This document shows positions 43,689 through 55,918 of a DNA stretch of 64,000 nt, piece by piece. This DNA comes from Thinopyrum elongatum. Taxonomy: Eukaryota > Streptophyta > Magnoliopsida > Poales > Poaceae. A program made the translations under genes and the position numbers. Under the pieces are notes generated by a model. It was not told where the DNA came from, ran no database searches, and was given only the letters and a program-made list of their open reading frames with translations. Location of the stretch: positions 302,943,048 to 303,007,047 of the forward strand of contig CM022302.1 in NCBI GenBank assembly GCA_011799875.1, written 5' to 3'. Every line of letters starts with the position of its first letter. The stretch's first letter is position 1.

Positions 43689-46600
43689 TGTGACGCCCCC
43701 GGCTCAATCATGCACTAATCATAAACGCAAATGCACACGATCAAGCCTAAGGACTTACGGGAAGATATCACAACACAACTCTAAAACATAAATAAAGTCA
43801 TACAAGCTTTATATTACAAGCCAGGGGCCTCGAGGGCTCGAATACATAAGCTTGCGTACAAGCGTCAGCGGAAGCATCAGATATCTGTGTACATATATGA
43901 AATAGAAACAGAAAGGCCTTTAGAAAGGCGGGGCAAAATAAAACACTACGATCGAAAGGAGAAGGCCTCCTGCCTGGGACCCTCCGATCCTACTCCTAGT
44001 CGTCAGTCAACTCGTAGTGGTATCCATCCTCTGGGTAGTAGTAGTAGACGATTGACGGGGCATCTGTCTCAAGGGGCTCCGTCCTCTGGTCGCGACAAAC
44101 TGTTATGGGGAGAAAAGGTAAACAAAGCAACCGTGAGTACTCAGAAGTACTCAGCAAGCAAGGATCTACACTACATATGCAACATTTTCAAAGGGAGGCT
44201 GTATATGTGGACTGGGCTGCAGAAATGTCAGAATAGAGAGAAGGCCTAGTCCTATCGAAGACTAGCATCTTCAGCGGTCTTGCAGAAATAGAAGAGGGTA
44301 GAACAGTACAATATAATGTAGCAGTATCATTAAGTCTCATCCTCACCCTGAGATCCTTTCTCGACTCCCTGCGAGAAAGCAATCCCAGAGCCATACAGTC
44401 ATCAACCTCCTCCGGAGATCCCTTCTCGACTCCCTGCGAGAAGCAATCCCAGAGCCAAATAACCAGGTATCTAGTTCTAAAATTTAATCAATCAGGATAC
44501 AACTCCGAGTGTCCTTTACCGTAGGATAGGCCATCGATAGAAGTTTTCTTCCCTGCAGGGGTGCAGCAACTTACCCAACACGCTCGATTAACTCCGGTCG
44601 GACACACTTTCCTGGGTCATGCCCGGCCTCGGCCAAACGACACATCGCAACCCTACCTACAGCTCAGCAGAGAGGTCCCCGCCGGTCTACATCCTAAGCG
44701 CAAGGGGGTCTTGGCCATCGCCCCTCGCCCTCCGGGTCGTTGCTCACACGGTGAAGCCAGGCACCAACACTACAGGAAGGCGCCGGTCCGTCCGTGCCGC
44801 CATGCTGAACTAGACGTCTGACAGAGCTTTCGGCTGATGCATACGATGTAGAACGCCCATACTATGCCCACGTGATGGTTAGTGCTATCAGACCAGAGGC
44901 CTGCTCGGATCAAATATGCAAATCGTTAGGACTAGGGGCTTGCAGTAACGAGCAGAGACTCACGAAAGATGTGACCCCGTCGCCCCGTCTCGAGGACTTG
45001 CTGCAAGGGTTAAGACTGCCCGGCCGTGCCTCGTATTCAGCACTCAGGCACCACACTGGCACCCGTCTTCACAACACTCGCCTCTCAGGCGCACGCGGGT
45101 ACCCCTCCGGGTCGACCCGCCTTTCCAAGTAACAGTGTAAAGTCCAAGTATCCGTGTGTCCATAACATTAGGGGAATCCGAGGTATCACCCTCGTTGGAT
45201 TCCTACTCGATGTCTCCGTCAAGGTGAACTCGAAGGAATCACCCTCACTGGGTCCACACTTGAGGTGTTGTATGACAGCGACGTTATCGGAAGCGGTGAA
45301 GGAGGAATCACCCTCGATGACCACTACCGAATAGCTACTCTACAGAGTTAACATCAGAGGTGCTACACGAGGTATCAACCTCGGCACTCGATAGTAACGC
45401 TGCAGCGTCGTTACAACTAGGGGGGTGATGTGCGGTGTCGGGGCCTGGTCTTCAATTCCCGTTGATCGGGTCTTCTGATAATCCAGCGGGGCAGTCGGGA
45501 TAAGTGGGGTCACTGATATGTCTCTACCCAGCCTAGACTAAGCAGTTTAGGATATGCAGGTAATTATCAACAGCAGGTTACAATGAACAGGCTATGCATC
45601 AGAATAGGTAAAGCAGCAGCAGCAATTCTAATGCAAGCATGGGAAATTAGAATGGGCGATATCGGGATGATCAAAGGGGGGGGGGCTTGCCTGGTTGCTC
45701 TGGCAAGAAGGAGGGGTCGTCAACACCGTAGTCGATCGGGGCTCCTGAGCTGCGTCGGCCTCGGGGACGACGTCGGTGTCGGGGTCTAACGAGAGAGAAG
45801 AGGGGGAGGAAACAAGTAAATACACGACAACATAAGCAACACGGAGCAGGCTATGCTAACGTGCAGTGCTGGGTTGCCTGAAGACACGTCTAAGTCTTTT
45901 AGTTATTTTAGGAATTTGTTTGGAATTATTTTATTAGGGTCATGCACTATTCATCTATCTGAAACAGGCAAAAAAGTTGCATGTTCAGATAGTTAGAGGC
46001 ATCTAACAGGTATGTGGGTAGCGTATTCGGATTCGTGGGATTTTTCTGACCATTTTTCATAAATAAATTATTTTCATCGGGGTTACAGATTTAAAAGATA
46101 TGATTTTCTAAAGTTTTTATTAATTTTTGGAATTTATTTATTCTATTAGATCAACATTATCCAAAACAGTACAGGGTGACGTCACTGTGACGCAATGCTG
46201 ACGTCAGCAGTCAGCAGGGGGTTGACCAAAGTCAAACCTGATAGTGGGGCCCACATGTTAGTATCACATTAGTTAATCCAGTGTTTAGTTTAAACTAAGC
46301 AGGATTAATTAGGGGTGGGCCCCCTTAGTCAGTGTCTAATTAGGGTTTAATTAACTAATTAATTAATTAATATTTTTATTAACATTTTATTTATTTTTAA
46401 AATTGAATTAAATGAGCGGGACCCACATGTCAGTGGGCCACTGTGCCCAGTCAGCAGCGCTGACCAGTCAACTGGGCCCGCGGGGCCCAGCGGTCAGTGG
46501 CACAGGTGGTGGGGGCCACGTGCCACGTCGGCGCCGGCCACTGGAGCACGCCGATGAGCTCGCCTGCGGCGGCGCAACTCCGGCGAGTTCGGGAATCGCC

Positions 46601-47915
46601 CACAGGGCGTTATTTTGCGCGCGGCTTGGCGCGTTCGATAGCTAGCGAGGTGCCGCATCGCGTGGGGGTGGTGGCTGGGTCGGGGGTCACCAGAAACGGC
46701 GCCGGTGATGACCGCAGCGGCGACGGCTTCGGGTGCACAACGGGGACAGCGCTACGGCGCGCTACGGGGCGAGGCGAAGCGCTAGCGAGGTCCTACGCGG
46801 CACGGGGAACACGATGCGCATGGGCACGGGGCCCAAGGGTCGCCGGGAGCACGCCGGCGACGAGCGAGGCGGATGCGCGTTCGGTGACGAAGGGGGCGGC
46901 GCCCACGGCTAGCTAGCGGCGACGAGAGAGAGCGGGGAGGAAGCAGAGGCTCACTGTGAGCCGTAGGGAAGTGGCAGCGGGCTCGGGGAGGTGTCGACGG
47001 CGGCGAATCGGCGGCGGCAATGCGGGCACCCGAAGGTTGAAGACGACGGCGTAGGAGGCGAAGCAGAGGCGCTCGGCTTCGGCTTGATGGCGCAGTCGAA
47101 GGAGGCGACAAGGGCGGGCACCGTGGACATGTCGGGGAGGCAAGAGGGGCACGGTGGCCGCGGCTGTTACGGCGGCAGCGCCATGGTCGCGCTCGGGCTT
47201 GCGGGAGAGGAGAGGGACGAGGCAGGGAGAGGGGGAAGTGAGGCAAGGGAGTGCCAGGGGGGCCGTAGGAGCTGCTCTTATCCTCACGCGGTGCGGGAGC
47301 GCGCTGTCGATCAGGGGAGAGGGGGGGCCAGGGTGTGCGCGCAGGGTGCTCGACAGCGGCTCGGGTGAGCAGTGGCGCGAGGTGGGAGGAGGCGCCAGGC
47401 GGGCTGGGCCAGCCACTGTGCTGACTTAGGCCCAGCACAGTGGGCCTTTTTCCTTTTTTTTGTTTTCTGTTTCTTTTTCTGCTTTTCTTTATTCCTTTTT
47501 CTGTTTTGTAAATATTTAGGCACCCAAATGACTTTTGTAAAAATTGTGACCTGGTCCACAAATCACAGGGCATTGTATACCATCGCAATAAAATGGTTTG
47601 GTGTCCATATCTTTTTATTTGAATTTTATTTAATTGAAAATGGATTAAATAGTGCTGTTTTGCTACTGTTAGAGTCTCTTAATTAATTTATTATTTGTTG
47701 GTTACAATTTTAGAATGGTCTCTGGAATATTTGCCATTTAATGAACAATTTAGTTTTTATGTTGGACAACTTTTATTTTCCACTTTCATTTAAATTTGGA
47801 TTTGACTTAGGAGTTGAAATGCAATATGATGCTAATGATGATTATGCACTGTTGATCATGATGACATGGCATAATAAAAAGGGGATTACTGTAGTTAACC
47901 ACTGGGGGTGTTACA
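43689..47915 (-). repeat. 5' LTR of element C
   Basis: Full-length partner of 34379-38611, with the same internal landmarks and scattered substitutions. It lies beside the PBS and is followed by the right ATGAA. Confidence 0.95.
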
Positions 47916-47920
47916 ATGAA
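47916..47920. repeat. Right target-site duplication of element C (ATGAA)
   Basis: Second copy of the duplication. After it the gag of element B continues in the same frame. Confidence 0.97.
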
Positions 47921-49367
47921 CAAGGTCAGGAGTATTGCCAAGCTTTATGCTTTGGCGGATAAGTGTGCTCGAGCTGAAGAAGGGAGGAAACTCCCTGGTG
48001 AGGGTGTTGGCGCGGTGGGCGAATCTGAAGATGAAGATGTTGCCACCCCGTCGAAGAAAGGCTGGGGGCGGAACAAGAAGCACAAAGGCAAGGCCGTGCT
48101 TGCTGTCGAGGAATCCGGCAACCCTGGCACCACCAAGAAGGCCAAGGTTGACGAACCCGGCAAGGAAGTTGTCGGGTGCGCTTCCTGTCATGCCTTGGCG
48201 GCTGCCGACAAGCCGAAAGGCTCCTGCAACCAGTATTGGAAGATCCATCGCACCAAAGGCCACGATCTCCAAAACTGCCGGCAAGTCGAGCAACTTGTCG
48301 AGAAGCAGAGAGCTGAGTATGAGAGACGCGATAAGGAGAAGGCCCAGGAAGGTGCTGAGGGATCCGGCAAGAAGCATGGTGGTCGAGGAGGCCACCGTGG
48401 CAAGGCTAAGCAACAGAAGGAGAGACCCGCCCGAGGCCGCAACAAAGACGAGGGAGGCGGTGATGATGAGGAAGACGATGAGTCCAGCGAGCACGAGTTT
48501 CAGAAAACCACAGAGGCCATGTGTATCGACGGGGGCACCTCGTTGCATTCTTCTCACAGCCGGCTTAAACAGTGGGTGCGTGAGGTTAATGCAGCAGAGC
48601 CATCGCCTGAGGCACGGAAACCTTTGAAATGGTCCCACACGCCTATCATTTTTTACGCCGAGGATCACCCTGATCGCACAACTGCGGTCGGGTGCTTGCC
48701 TTTGTCGGTCTCACCAACAATCCGCAACCTCAAGGTGACAAAAATGCTAGTTGATGGTGCGGCCAGGCTGAACTTAATCTCGTCAGACGTGCTCAAGAAG
48801 CTGCAAATTCCTGATGAAGATCTCAAGGAAACGGGCATGTTTCAAGGGATCAATCCAGGAAGGACCCAGCCAAAAGGCAAGATTACGCTACCGGTGACAT
48901 TTGGTAGCGAGCTCAATTTCAGAACAGAGAAGGTAGTGTTTGATGTCGCCAAGATCCCCTTGACATATAATGGGATCCTTGGCCGCCCAGCTCTCGCCAA
49001 GTTTATGGCGGCGTCACACTATGCGTACAATGTGTTGAAGATGCCCGGGCCGATTGGTGTCATCACTGTTCATTCCGACAAGAAGGATGCACTGATCTGC
49101 ACCGACCAACTCTACCGGGAAGCAGCCGCAGCACCTGCCGCTGGAACTCCCGGAGGGAAGGAGAAGAAGACCGGCAAGATCTCTGGCGCAAACTCCGGCA
49201 AGTGCACCTCTTCGGAGTGCTGCGCTTCCGTTGAGGATGCACCAGAGAGTTCCACCGGCAAGAACAAGAAGTCCAAGGCTGCTCCGCCAGAAACCAAGAA
49301 AGTGCCTGTCAGGGAGGATGGAATGGGAGGGACTTTCACCATAAGTTCCACCCTAGATGACAAATAA
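47921..49367 (+). pseudogene. Gag C-terminus and aspartic protease of element B
   Basis: The frame continues from 34378 across element C: 'LYALADKCARAEEGRK', the gag tail 'KIHRTKGHDLQNCRQVEQL', a K/G/E-rich stretch, 'MCIDGGTSLHSSH' (about 48520) and the protease core 'MLVDGAARLNLIS' (about 48745-48783), with 'YNGILGRPALAKFM' later (about 48966). Element A has DGGAG where B has DGAAR, so B has a changed active-site loop. The frame is open from 47916 to the TAA at 49365-49367 and carries on after it into RT. The part is intact in reading but depends on a broken N-terminus. Confidence 0.88.
49365..49367 (+). other. In-frame stop between protease and RT, shared with element A
   Basis: TAA in the context GACAAATAAGAAAGC. 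Element A has GAGAAATAGGAAAGG at 11501-11515. Frames on both sides are the same in both elements. Confidence 0.85.
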
Positions 49368-52300
49368 GAAAGCGCGCTCGTTGCTTTCCTGCGGGCGAAT
49401 GTCGATGTGTTTGCGTGGCAACCATCTGATATCCCCGGTGTTCCCAGGAAAGTAATTGAGCACCACCTTGCTGTCTATCCTCACGTGCGGCCCGTCAAGC
49501 AGAGGGTGAGAAAGCAGGCCTTGGAGCGGCCAGAATTTATTGCCGAAGAAATCAGGAAGTTGGAAGCAGCAGGTTTGGTCAGAGGGGTGCTTCACCCAAC
49601 CTGGTTGGCCAATCCGGTCGTAGTGCGCAAGGCGAATGGGAAATGGAGGCTGTGTATTGATTATACAGACATCAATAAAGCCTGTCCAAAAGATCCTTTC
49701 CCCTTGCCGCGCATAGACCAGATTATAGACTCCACTGCCGGTTGTGACCTACTGTCGTTCCTTGATGCCTATTCAGGGTATCAGCAGATCTTCATGGCAA
49801 AAGAAGATGAGGAAAAGACCGCATTTATCACCCCATGTGGTACGTATTGCTTTTTACGAATGCCTTTCGGGTTGAAAAGTGCTGGTTCTACATTTGCAAG
49901 AGCGGTCCAAATTGGTTTTGAGCCTCAGCTACATAGAAATATGGAAGCATACATGGATGACATAGTTGTCAAAACAAAAGATAAAGCGACGCTCATACTA
50001 GATCTAGAAGAAACATTCGCAAATCTACGCAAGATCAATTTAAAGCTCAATCCCGAGAAGTGTGTGTTTGGCGTCCCTTCCGGCAAGCTTCTCGGGTTCT
50101 TTGTATCTCAGCGTGGGATCAATGCGAACCCCGACAAGATCAAAGCTATTGAGCAGATTCAAGCGCCAAGACGCGTCAAGGATGTACGTCGCCTTGCCGG
50201 CTGCGTTGCTGCCTTAAGCAGGTTTATCTCCAAATCTGCTGAGCGCGCCCTGCCCTTTTACAAAATCTTGAAAAAGGCAGGTCCAATGAGATGGACTCCG
50301 GAAGCGGAGGCAGCGCTGCAAGATTTGAAGAGGTACCTCTCCTCCCTGCCGACGCTAGTCGCACCTAAACCACAAGAGCCGTTGCTGCTATATCTAGCGG
50401 CAACAAATCAAGTGGTTAGTGCTGCATTAGTGGCGCAGAGAGAAGTTGACGAGGGGGCGACGGCAGCGGCAGGCCCGTCAAGTGACGCGCCGGGGTCTTC
50501 CCCGGCAAGATCTGGTGCCGACAAGACAGGATCTGCGCAGCCAGAGGAACCAGTGCAAAAGAAAAAGATGGTGCAGCGTCCAGTTTATTTTGTCAGTTCC
50601 CTTTTGCAGGGAGCTAGGTCAAGATACTCTGGTGTGCAGAAATTGCTCTTCGGCCTTCTTATGGCCTCGAGGAAATTGCGCCATTATTTTCAAGCACATG
50701 AGATTACCGTCGTCACTCGCTTCCCGTTGCAGCGGATTTTGCAAAATCCAGAGGCAACTGGCAGGATTGTAGAGTGGGCGTTGGAGTTGTCGAGCTATGG
50801 CCTCAAGTTTGAAAGTACTTCAACAATTCAGAGCAGGGCCTTGGTGGAATTCATTGCGGAATGGACCCCAACGCCAGACGAGGAGATTCAAGAAACAACT
50901 CTCCCCGGTAAGGAAACAGATCAAGAATGGGTTATGTACTTTGATGGTCCTTTTACGCTGCAAGGCGCCGGGGCTGGTGTGCTGCTTGTCGCACCCACCG
51001 GAGAGCACCTCAAGTATGTAATTCAGATGCATTTTCCCCGGGAGAGCTCGATAAACAACACTGCGGAGTACGAGGGCTTGCTTGCCGGTGTCAGGATCGC
51101 GGCGGACCTTGGTATCAAGAAACTCATCATCAGAGGTGATTCGTAGCTTGTTGTCAGGCAAGTTAACAAAGATTATCAGAGTCCATTGATGCAAGCTTAT
51201 GTGGATGAAGTGAGAAAAATGGAAGAGCGCTTTGACGGTCTACATACGAAGCACATCCCTCGTGCTGAGAACAGTATTGCCGATGACCTGTCGAAACGCG
51301 CTACCCTTAAGTTGCCTGTGGAACCAGGAACTTTTGTGCTCCATTTGACTCGCCATCTGTAGTACCATCAATAGGACAAGCGAAGAGAAGGAAGTTGAAT
51401 TCTGGTCAGTACTTTCCGGCAGAGCTCCCGGGAGCCGCCGGCAAGGAAGTTGCCGGGATCAGCGGCAAGCCTGCCGGGGAACAACAGGCTCCAGCAGGGG
51501 CTCAGGCCCTTGCCGTCGAGACAAATGTTCCCCCGGCGGAAGAGATGCCTTTAGTCCTAGTTGTCGAGCCCCAGGCTCCAGCTTGGGCATAGGCCATTGT
51601 TCATTTTCTTCAAACAGGGGAACTCCCTGAGGAGCAGGAAGAAGCGGAAAAAGTAGCCCATCAGTCTAGCATGTACCAATTCGTCGATGGCGTTCTGTAC
51701 AGAAAGAGACTGAACGGTGTGAAATTGAAGTGTATTCCTCGGGAAGATGGACTAGAGCTGTTGGTAGAGATACATGGAGGCATATGTGGCTCCCACATAG
51801 GGTCAAGAGCGCTTGTCGGAAAGGCATTCCGACAAGGTTTCTTTTGGCCCACCGCTCTCCAGGATGCAACTGCACTAGTAACCAAGTGTGAAGCATGCCA
51901 GTTTCATTCAAAGAAATCGCATCAGCCAGCTCAAGCTCTTCAGACAATCCCTCTCTCCTGGCCATTTTTGGTCTGGGGGCTCGACATACTGGGCCCTTTT
52001 CCCCGTGCTACCGGGGGCTTTGAGTACTTGTACGTTGCAATCGACAAGTTCACAAAGTGGCCTGAGGTGGAAGCAGTGAGGAAGGTGACAGCATAATCAG
52101 CCGTAAAGTTCTTTAAAGGGATAGTTTGTCATTTCGGTGTACCCAACAGGATCATCACCGACAACGGCACACAGTTCACAAGTCGCACCTTCATGCAATA
52201 CGTCCAAGACCTTGGCAGCAAAGTTTGCTTTGCCTCTGTTGCTCACCCGAGAAGCAACGGCCAAGCGGAGAGGGCTAATGCTGAAGTGCTGCGCGGTCTC

Positions 52301-52819
52301 AGGACCAGAACTTTTGACAAGCTGAGAAAGTGCGGAAGACGCTGGATTGATGAGTTGCCGATGGTTCTTTGGTCAATTAGAACAACACCAAATCGAGCCA
52401 CTAGCCAGACACCCTTCGCTCTGGTTTACGGAGCGGAAGCAGTTCTCCCCACGAAACTCATATACGGGTCACCTCGAGTGCTCGCTTATGATGAGCTTGA
52501 GCAAGAGCAACTGCGGCAAGATGACGCTGTGCTCCTCGAGGAGGATCGTCTTCAGGCTGCTGTGCGAGCTGCATGCTACCAGCAAGCTTTGCGCTGCTAC
52601 CATAGCCGCAAAGTTCATGCCTGAAGCCTTGAGGAAGGCGACCTTGTTCTTCGGCGGATTCAGTCCGCCAAGAATTCAAACAAGTTGACGCCGAAGTGGG
52701 AAGGCCCTTATCGGGTAGTACGAGTCACCAGGCCCGGCGCTGTCCGCCTGGAGACCAAGGATGGCGTTCCAGTGAGCAATTCCTGGAATATCGAACATCT
52801 TCGCAAGTTTTACCCATAA
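49368..52819 (+). pseudogene. Pol of element B: RT, RNase H (two domains), integrase
   Basis: RT: 'GKWRLCIDYTDINKACPKD' (about 49638), 'FLDAYSGYQQIFM', 'MPFGLKSAGSTF', catalytic 'YMDD' at 49950-49961. A degenerate RNase H lies at about 50570-50800; the second has 'MYFDGPF' (about 50935), 'AEYEGLLAG' (about 51065), 'RGDS' (51134) and 'IADDLSKRA' (about 51278). Integrase: 'CQFHSKKSHQPAQ', 'WGLDILGPFPRATGGF', 'TDNGTQFTSRTFM', 'SNGQAERANAEVL', and a tail ending 'LRKFYP' with TAA at 52817-52819. Breaks: TAG 51144 (CAG in A), a one-base loss near 51355, TAG near 51590, TAA near 52095, TGA near 52622; element A reads CAG at the last three as well. The double RNase H is typical of the Tat lineage. 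Confidence 0.93.
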
Positions 52820-52824
52820 GGCGC

Positions 52825-52848
52825 GGTTGCCGGGGACCCCCGGCAACC
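52825..52848. repeat. Perfect hairpin just after pol of element B
   Basis: GGTTGCCGGGG (52825-52835) pairs with CCCCGGCAACC (52838-52848), an 11-bp stem with a 2-base loop, five bases after the pol stop. Element A has a weaker version at about 14944-14969. Confidence 0.8.
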
Positions 52849-53689
52849 TCCTTTTGTACAAGTCTTGCCGGCAAGGCATGTAATCCTTTGTACAAAGCCA
52901 GGCACAGACCCTGTGCGCAGTTGAATAAGCTTAAGTGTTGTGCATTTCTTGTTGATTTCCATGTTTATATATATGCATGTTTATCTGAGATATTGTATGG
53001 CACTTGATCCCCGATAAGACTAACGAACCGCCAAGGTTCCATATCTTTATTTTCTCTTCTTTCTTTTTCTCAAAGGATAGAAGGTTCCCTCGTGTGCAAG
53101 TTTGCCGGGGGGGAGGAAGGAAGGTATGGATACCAATGGGCGATGTTCAGAATTGGTTTCTTGCCGGAGGGAATACAGCGACAAAAAGCTAAGTTTGAAA
53201 CTTTGAGCAAGTTTTACAATTTTTATTATTAGGCTATTTCCTTTGGACGATTTTGGCCCTTGTATGGAAAACCTGCACGCGAAGGAACCCTTGTCGTTAT
53301 TGGCTGCGCCCTTGTTCTCTTTGGAGTTTGCTCAGCAGTATAAGTGGATGCGCCAAGAGCGTCAAGGTGTCTTGCCGGCCGCTGCACCTCCAGCAGGCTG
53401 CTGAAGTCCCGCACCCAGCGCTCGCGGTAGGTTGCGCGCCGACAAGTTTCCGGCAAGCGTAGGGCGTAATCATACGGGAAGAAACCGAAAAGGGGAATGG
53501 CATGCATATGTTCAATCATAGCAAGTTATTTTACATCAATAAGTTGTCGCGGTTCTAATCTAAGGCTAAATTGTCTTTGGCATGGAATGGCGACAAGAAA
53601 AAGCGAGACAGCTAGTCCCTGCACTGGCCTTCAACCCTCTTGATTGAGTCCACCTTCTCGAGGATGGGTGCAACAAGCTTCTCAAGTGC
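52849..53689. other. Spacer of element B between pol and the antisense gene
   Basis: About 840 bp with no recognisable gene. It is the convergence zone of sense gag-pol and the antisense gene and should hold both 3' ends. AATAAG at about 52922 is a possible weak poly(A) signal for the sense strand. Confidence 0.5.
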
Positions 53690-55308
53690 CTAAAGATCTG
53701 CATCCTTCGGCAAGCGGTCGAGCACGTTGGTGAGGTCGATGCCAGGATTCTTGTGCGCCACCTTGATGAGCACCTTGTGGAGGACGGCCTGACAAAGCTT
53801 GCGGGATTCATTCGCCAGTTGGGTCGCTCGGTTGGACTGGAGCAACTTCAGGGCATCGATGATGCTCTCAAAGAACATGGTCAACCTGGCGCTCGTGGAT
53901 ATCCTGTCTTCAGTGGAATACCTGAAGTTTTGCAGGCCCTCCCGGCCCATGGTTGACAGCTGTGCAGTAAGTTTCTCCGCGGTGTCGACAAGGCATTTAG
54001 TCCAGATTTGCACGCCCTTCTCATAGTCAACTTGGGCGGCGGCAGCGCTCTTGAGCAAATTCCTCTCTTCCTGGAGATCTTTGCTCGGGGCCTTCTCGGG
54101 GGCCCTGCCGTCCTTGAGAGACATCTCCAACATGGTCAGTTTCAGCCTCAGATCGGCAATGGCGTCGTTGGCTGAAGAGAGCTGCTTAGTCTTGTCAGAT
54201 ATAGCAACTTGCATCTCCACCAGGCTATGGAGGGTTTTCTCCCTCTCGCTTTTGAGCGTTGAGAGCTCCTTGCTATGCTCCTCAAGATCTGCTTCCAGCT
54301 TCTTGGCCTTGTCGCTCAGCTTGTTCTTGGCAGCCTCTGCGGCCTCGGCAGCATCGATGGCTTCCTTGAGCTTGCTGGCGTGATCTACAGTTGCAGCTTC
54401 GAGCGCCTCTTTATGCCTCTGCTCCAGCTCCTGGGTCCGCCGCGCAACAAGTTTCTCAATTTCTTCGTCCTTGTTGCGAAGTTTGGCGGCAAGTGCCTGT
54501 TCACGCGCGGCAAGATCTTCTTCATGAGCATCAAGCCCAATGCGGCGCTGCGTCAAGAGAGCTTCTTCAGCGGCAACCTTTTGCGCGGCTTCTTCTTGCG
54601 TCCTCTCCATATCGGATTGCTTCAAGTGGAGCTCTGTCCAGCTTTGGCTCACTTGTTCCCGGCCGACAGTCAATTCCTGAAAGGCCTCGGCGTACCAGAT
54701 CTGCATTTGCTCGACGCGTCTCTAGAAATACACCTCGGCTGCTTCGACAACTACGGCTCTGGCGTCTACCTTCTCCTTTCGAGCATGGTGGAGCGCCTGA
54801 AGCTTGCGGAAGTTATCGCCCATGGCCTGGAGGAGTCGACCTTCTTCGGATTTGCTGCTGCTGGCGCTTGGTTCATCGACAATCCTAAGCCCGGCGGCGG
54901 CGATGACTTCTTCATCAAAAATTTCTCCTTCGATCGGCGCCTCAACGCTTGCCGTCCCTGGTAGGTTGACGAACAAGTTGTCGCCAACCTTGAGATACTT
55001 GCTCAATGAAGGGGCCTCAGATGTCGATGGTTGATCTTCGGCAAGCGCCTCACCGGTGGCTGGGGGCTCTGTGGCCAGCGTAGCGCCTGGCGCTCCTGCG
55101 GCAGGAATGCCGTCAGTACGGTCATCGACCTCCTCGCTGGCCTTCTCGACAAGATTCTTGGCAGCTCCTTCGGCAGTGGCCGCGCTGGCCTTGACGGTGG
55201 CATCTTCGGTGGCCTCGCTAGCGGCAATCCTGTCAGCTTCGGCGGCAGCATCTCTGGCGGTCTCCTCGATGACAACGTCGACGTCCATGTGTTCTATTAC
55301 AGGGAATT

Positions 55309-55400
55309 CTGAAGGACGAAGAAGGGAAACAAAATCATATCAAGATCAAAGTTCAGAAAGATAAAGAAAAAATCACGAGTGCTTTGAGGCAAAGGATTAC
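55309..55400 (-). other. Intron 3 of the antisense gene of element B
   Basis: Donor ACACAG|GTAATCC at 55400, acceptor CCTTCAG at 55309, 92 bp, AT-rich and T-rich as plant introns are. The join gives 'HQLDTEFPVIEHMD' in frame. Confidence 0.75.
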
Positions 55401-55613
55401 CTGTGTCGAGCTGGTGAGGGGTAGCTTCGCCCCTCCCGGCAACTTTGGTTGCCGGGGAAAGGTTGCCGGTGCCCGTGCTTGCCGGCACCTCTTCTTCCAA
55501 GATAAGCTCGTCGGTAGGAGTTCTTGCCGGGGATGCACTCGCGGGCTGTGTGGTTGATGGAGGCGGCACGACGGGAGCGTCCTCCAACGGCTCTCCCTAT
55601 TGCTGCTCTTCTC

Positions 55614-55688
55614 CTGCAAGCCCAAAGATGTCAGCGGCAAAGGTAGAAACCTTAGCACCCGCCAGCGGGAAACAAGTAATGGACTTAC
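55614..55688 (-). other. Intron 2 of the antisense gene of element B
   Basis: Donor CCAGC|GTAAGTCC at 55688, acceptor GGGCTTGCAG at 55614, 75 bp. The join keeps the frame (codon split C|GA). Confidence 0.7.
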
Positions 55689-55837
55689 GCTGGGGGCTGT
55701 GCTAAGGGATGCGTCAAGGGCTAAGCTCCGGGCTGATGAAGATAGTCTCTGGCATGCTCGTAGAGCTTGTCGGTGGCTCGTCGCCCGTAGAGGTTTTCTC
55801 CCTCTTCGCCATCCTTTCCGCCAAAGTTTCTGCCTCC

Positions 55838-55918
55838 CTGCAGTGACAAGACAAAGCAAGGCGATGAGATCAATTGAATTCAGAATTTGGGAAGTAAAGA
55901 TTGTGACGGGACACTTAC
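55838..55918 (-). other. Intron 1 of the antisense gene of element B
   Basis: Donor GAAGA|GTAAGTGTCC at 55918, acceptor TTGTCACTGCAG at 55838, 81 bp. The join gives 'SPEREEEEEAETLAERMAKR' in frame. Confidence 0.78.

Larger units (their letters stand above)
34379..47915 (-). mobile_element. Element C: complete Tekay-like chromovirus (Ty3/gypsy)
   Basis: 13537 bp, minus orientation, LTRs of 4233 and 4227 bp, TSD ATGAA, tRNA-Met PBS, one-frame gag-pol and a C-terminal chromodomain. Long LTRs plus a chromodomain after integrase fit the Tekay/Del chromovirus lineage; I do not assign a family name. About 22 differences were counted by eye in the first 830 bp of the LTRs (about 2.6%), slightly fewer per base than in element B, as expected for the younger insertion. 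Confidence 0.95.
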
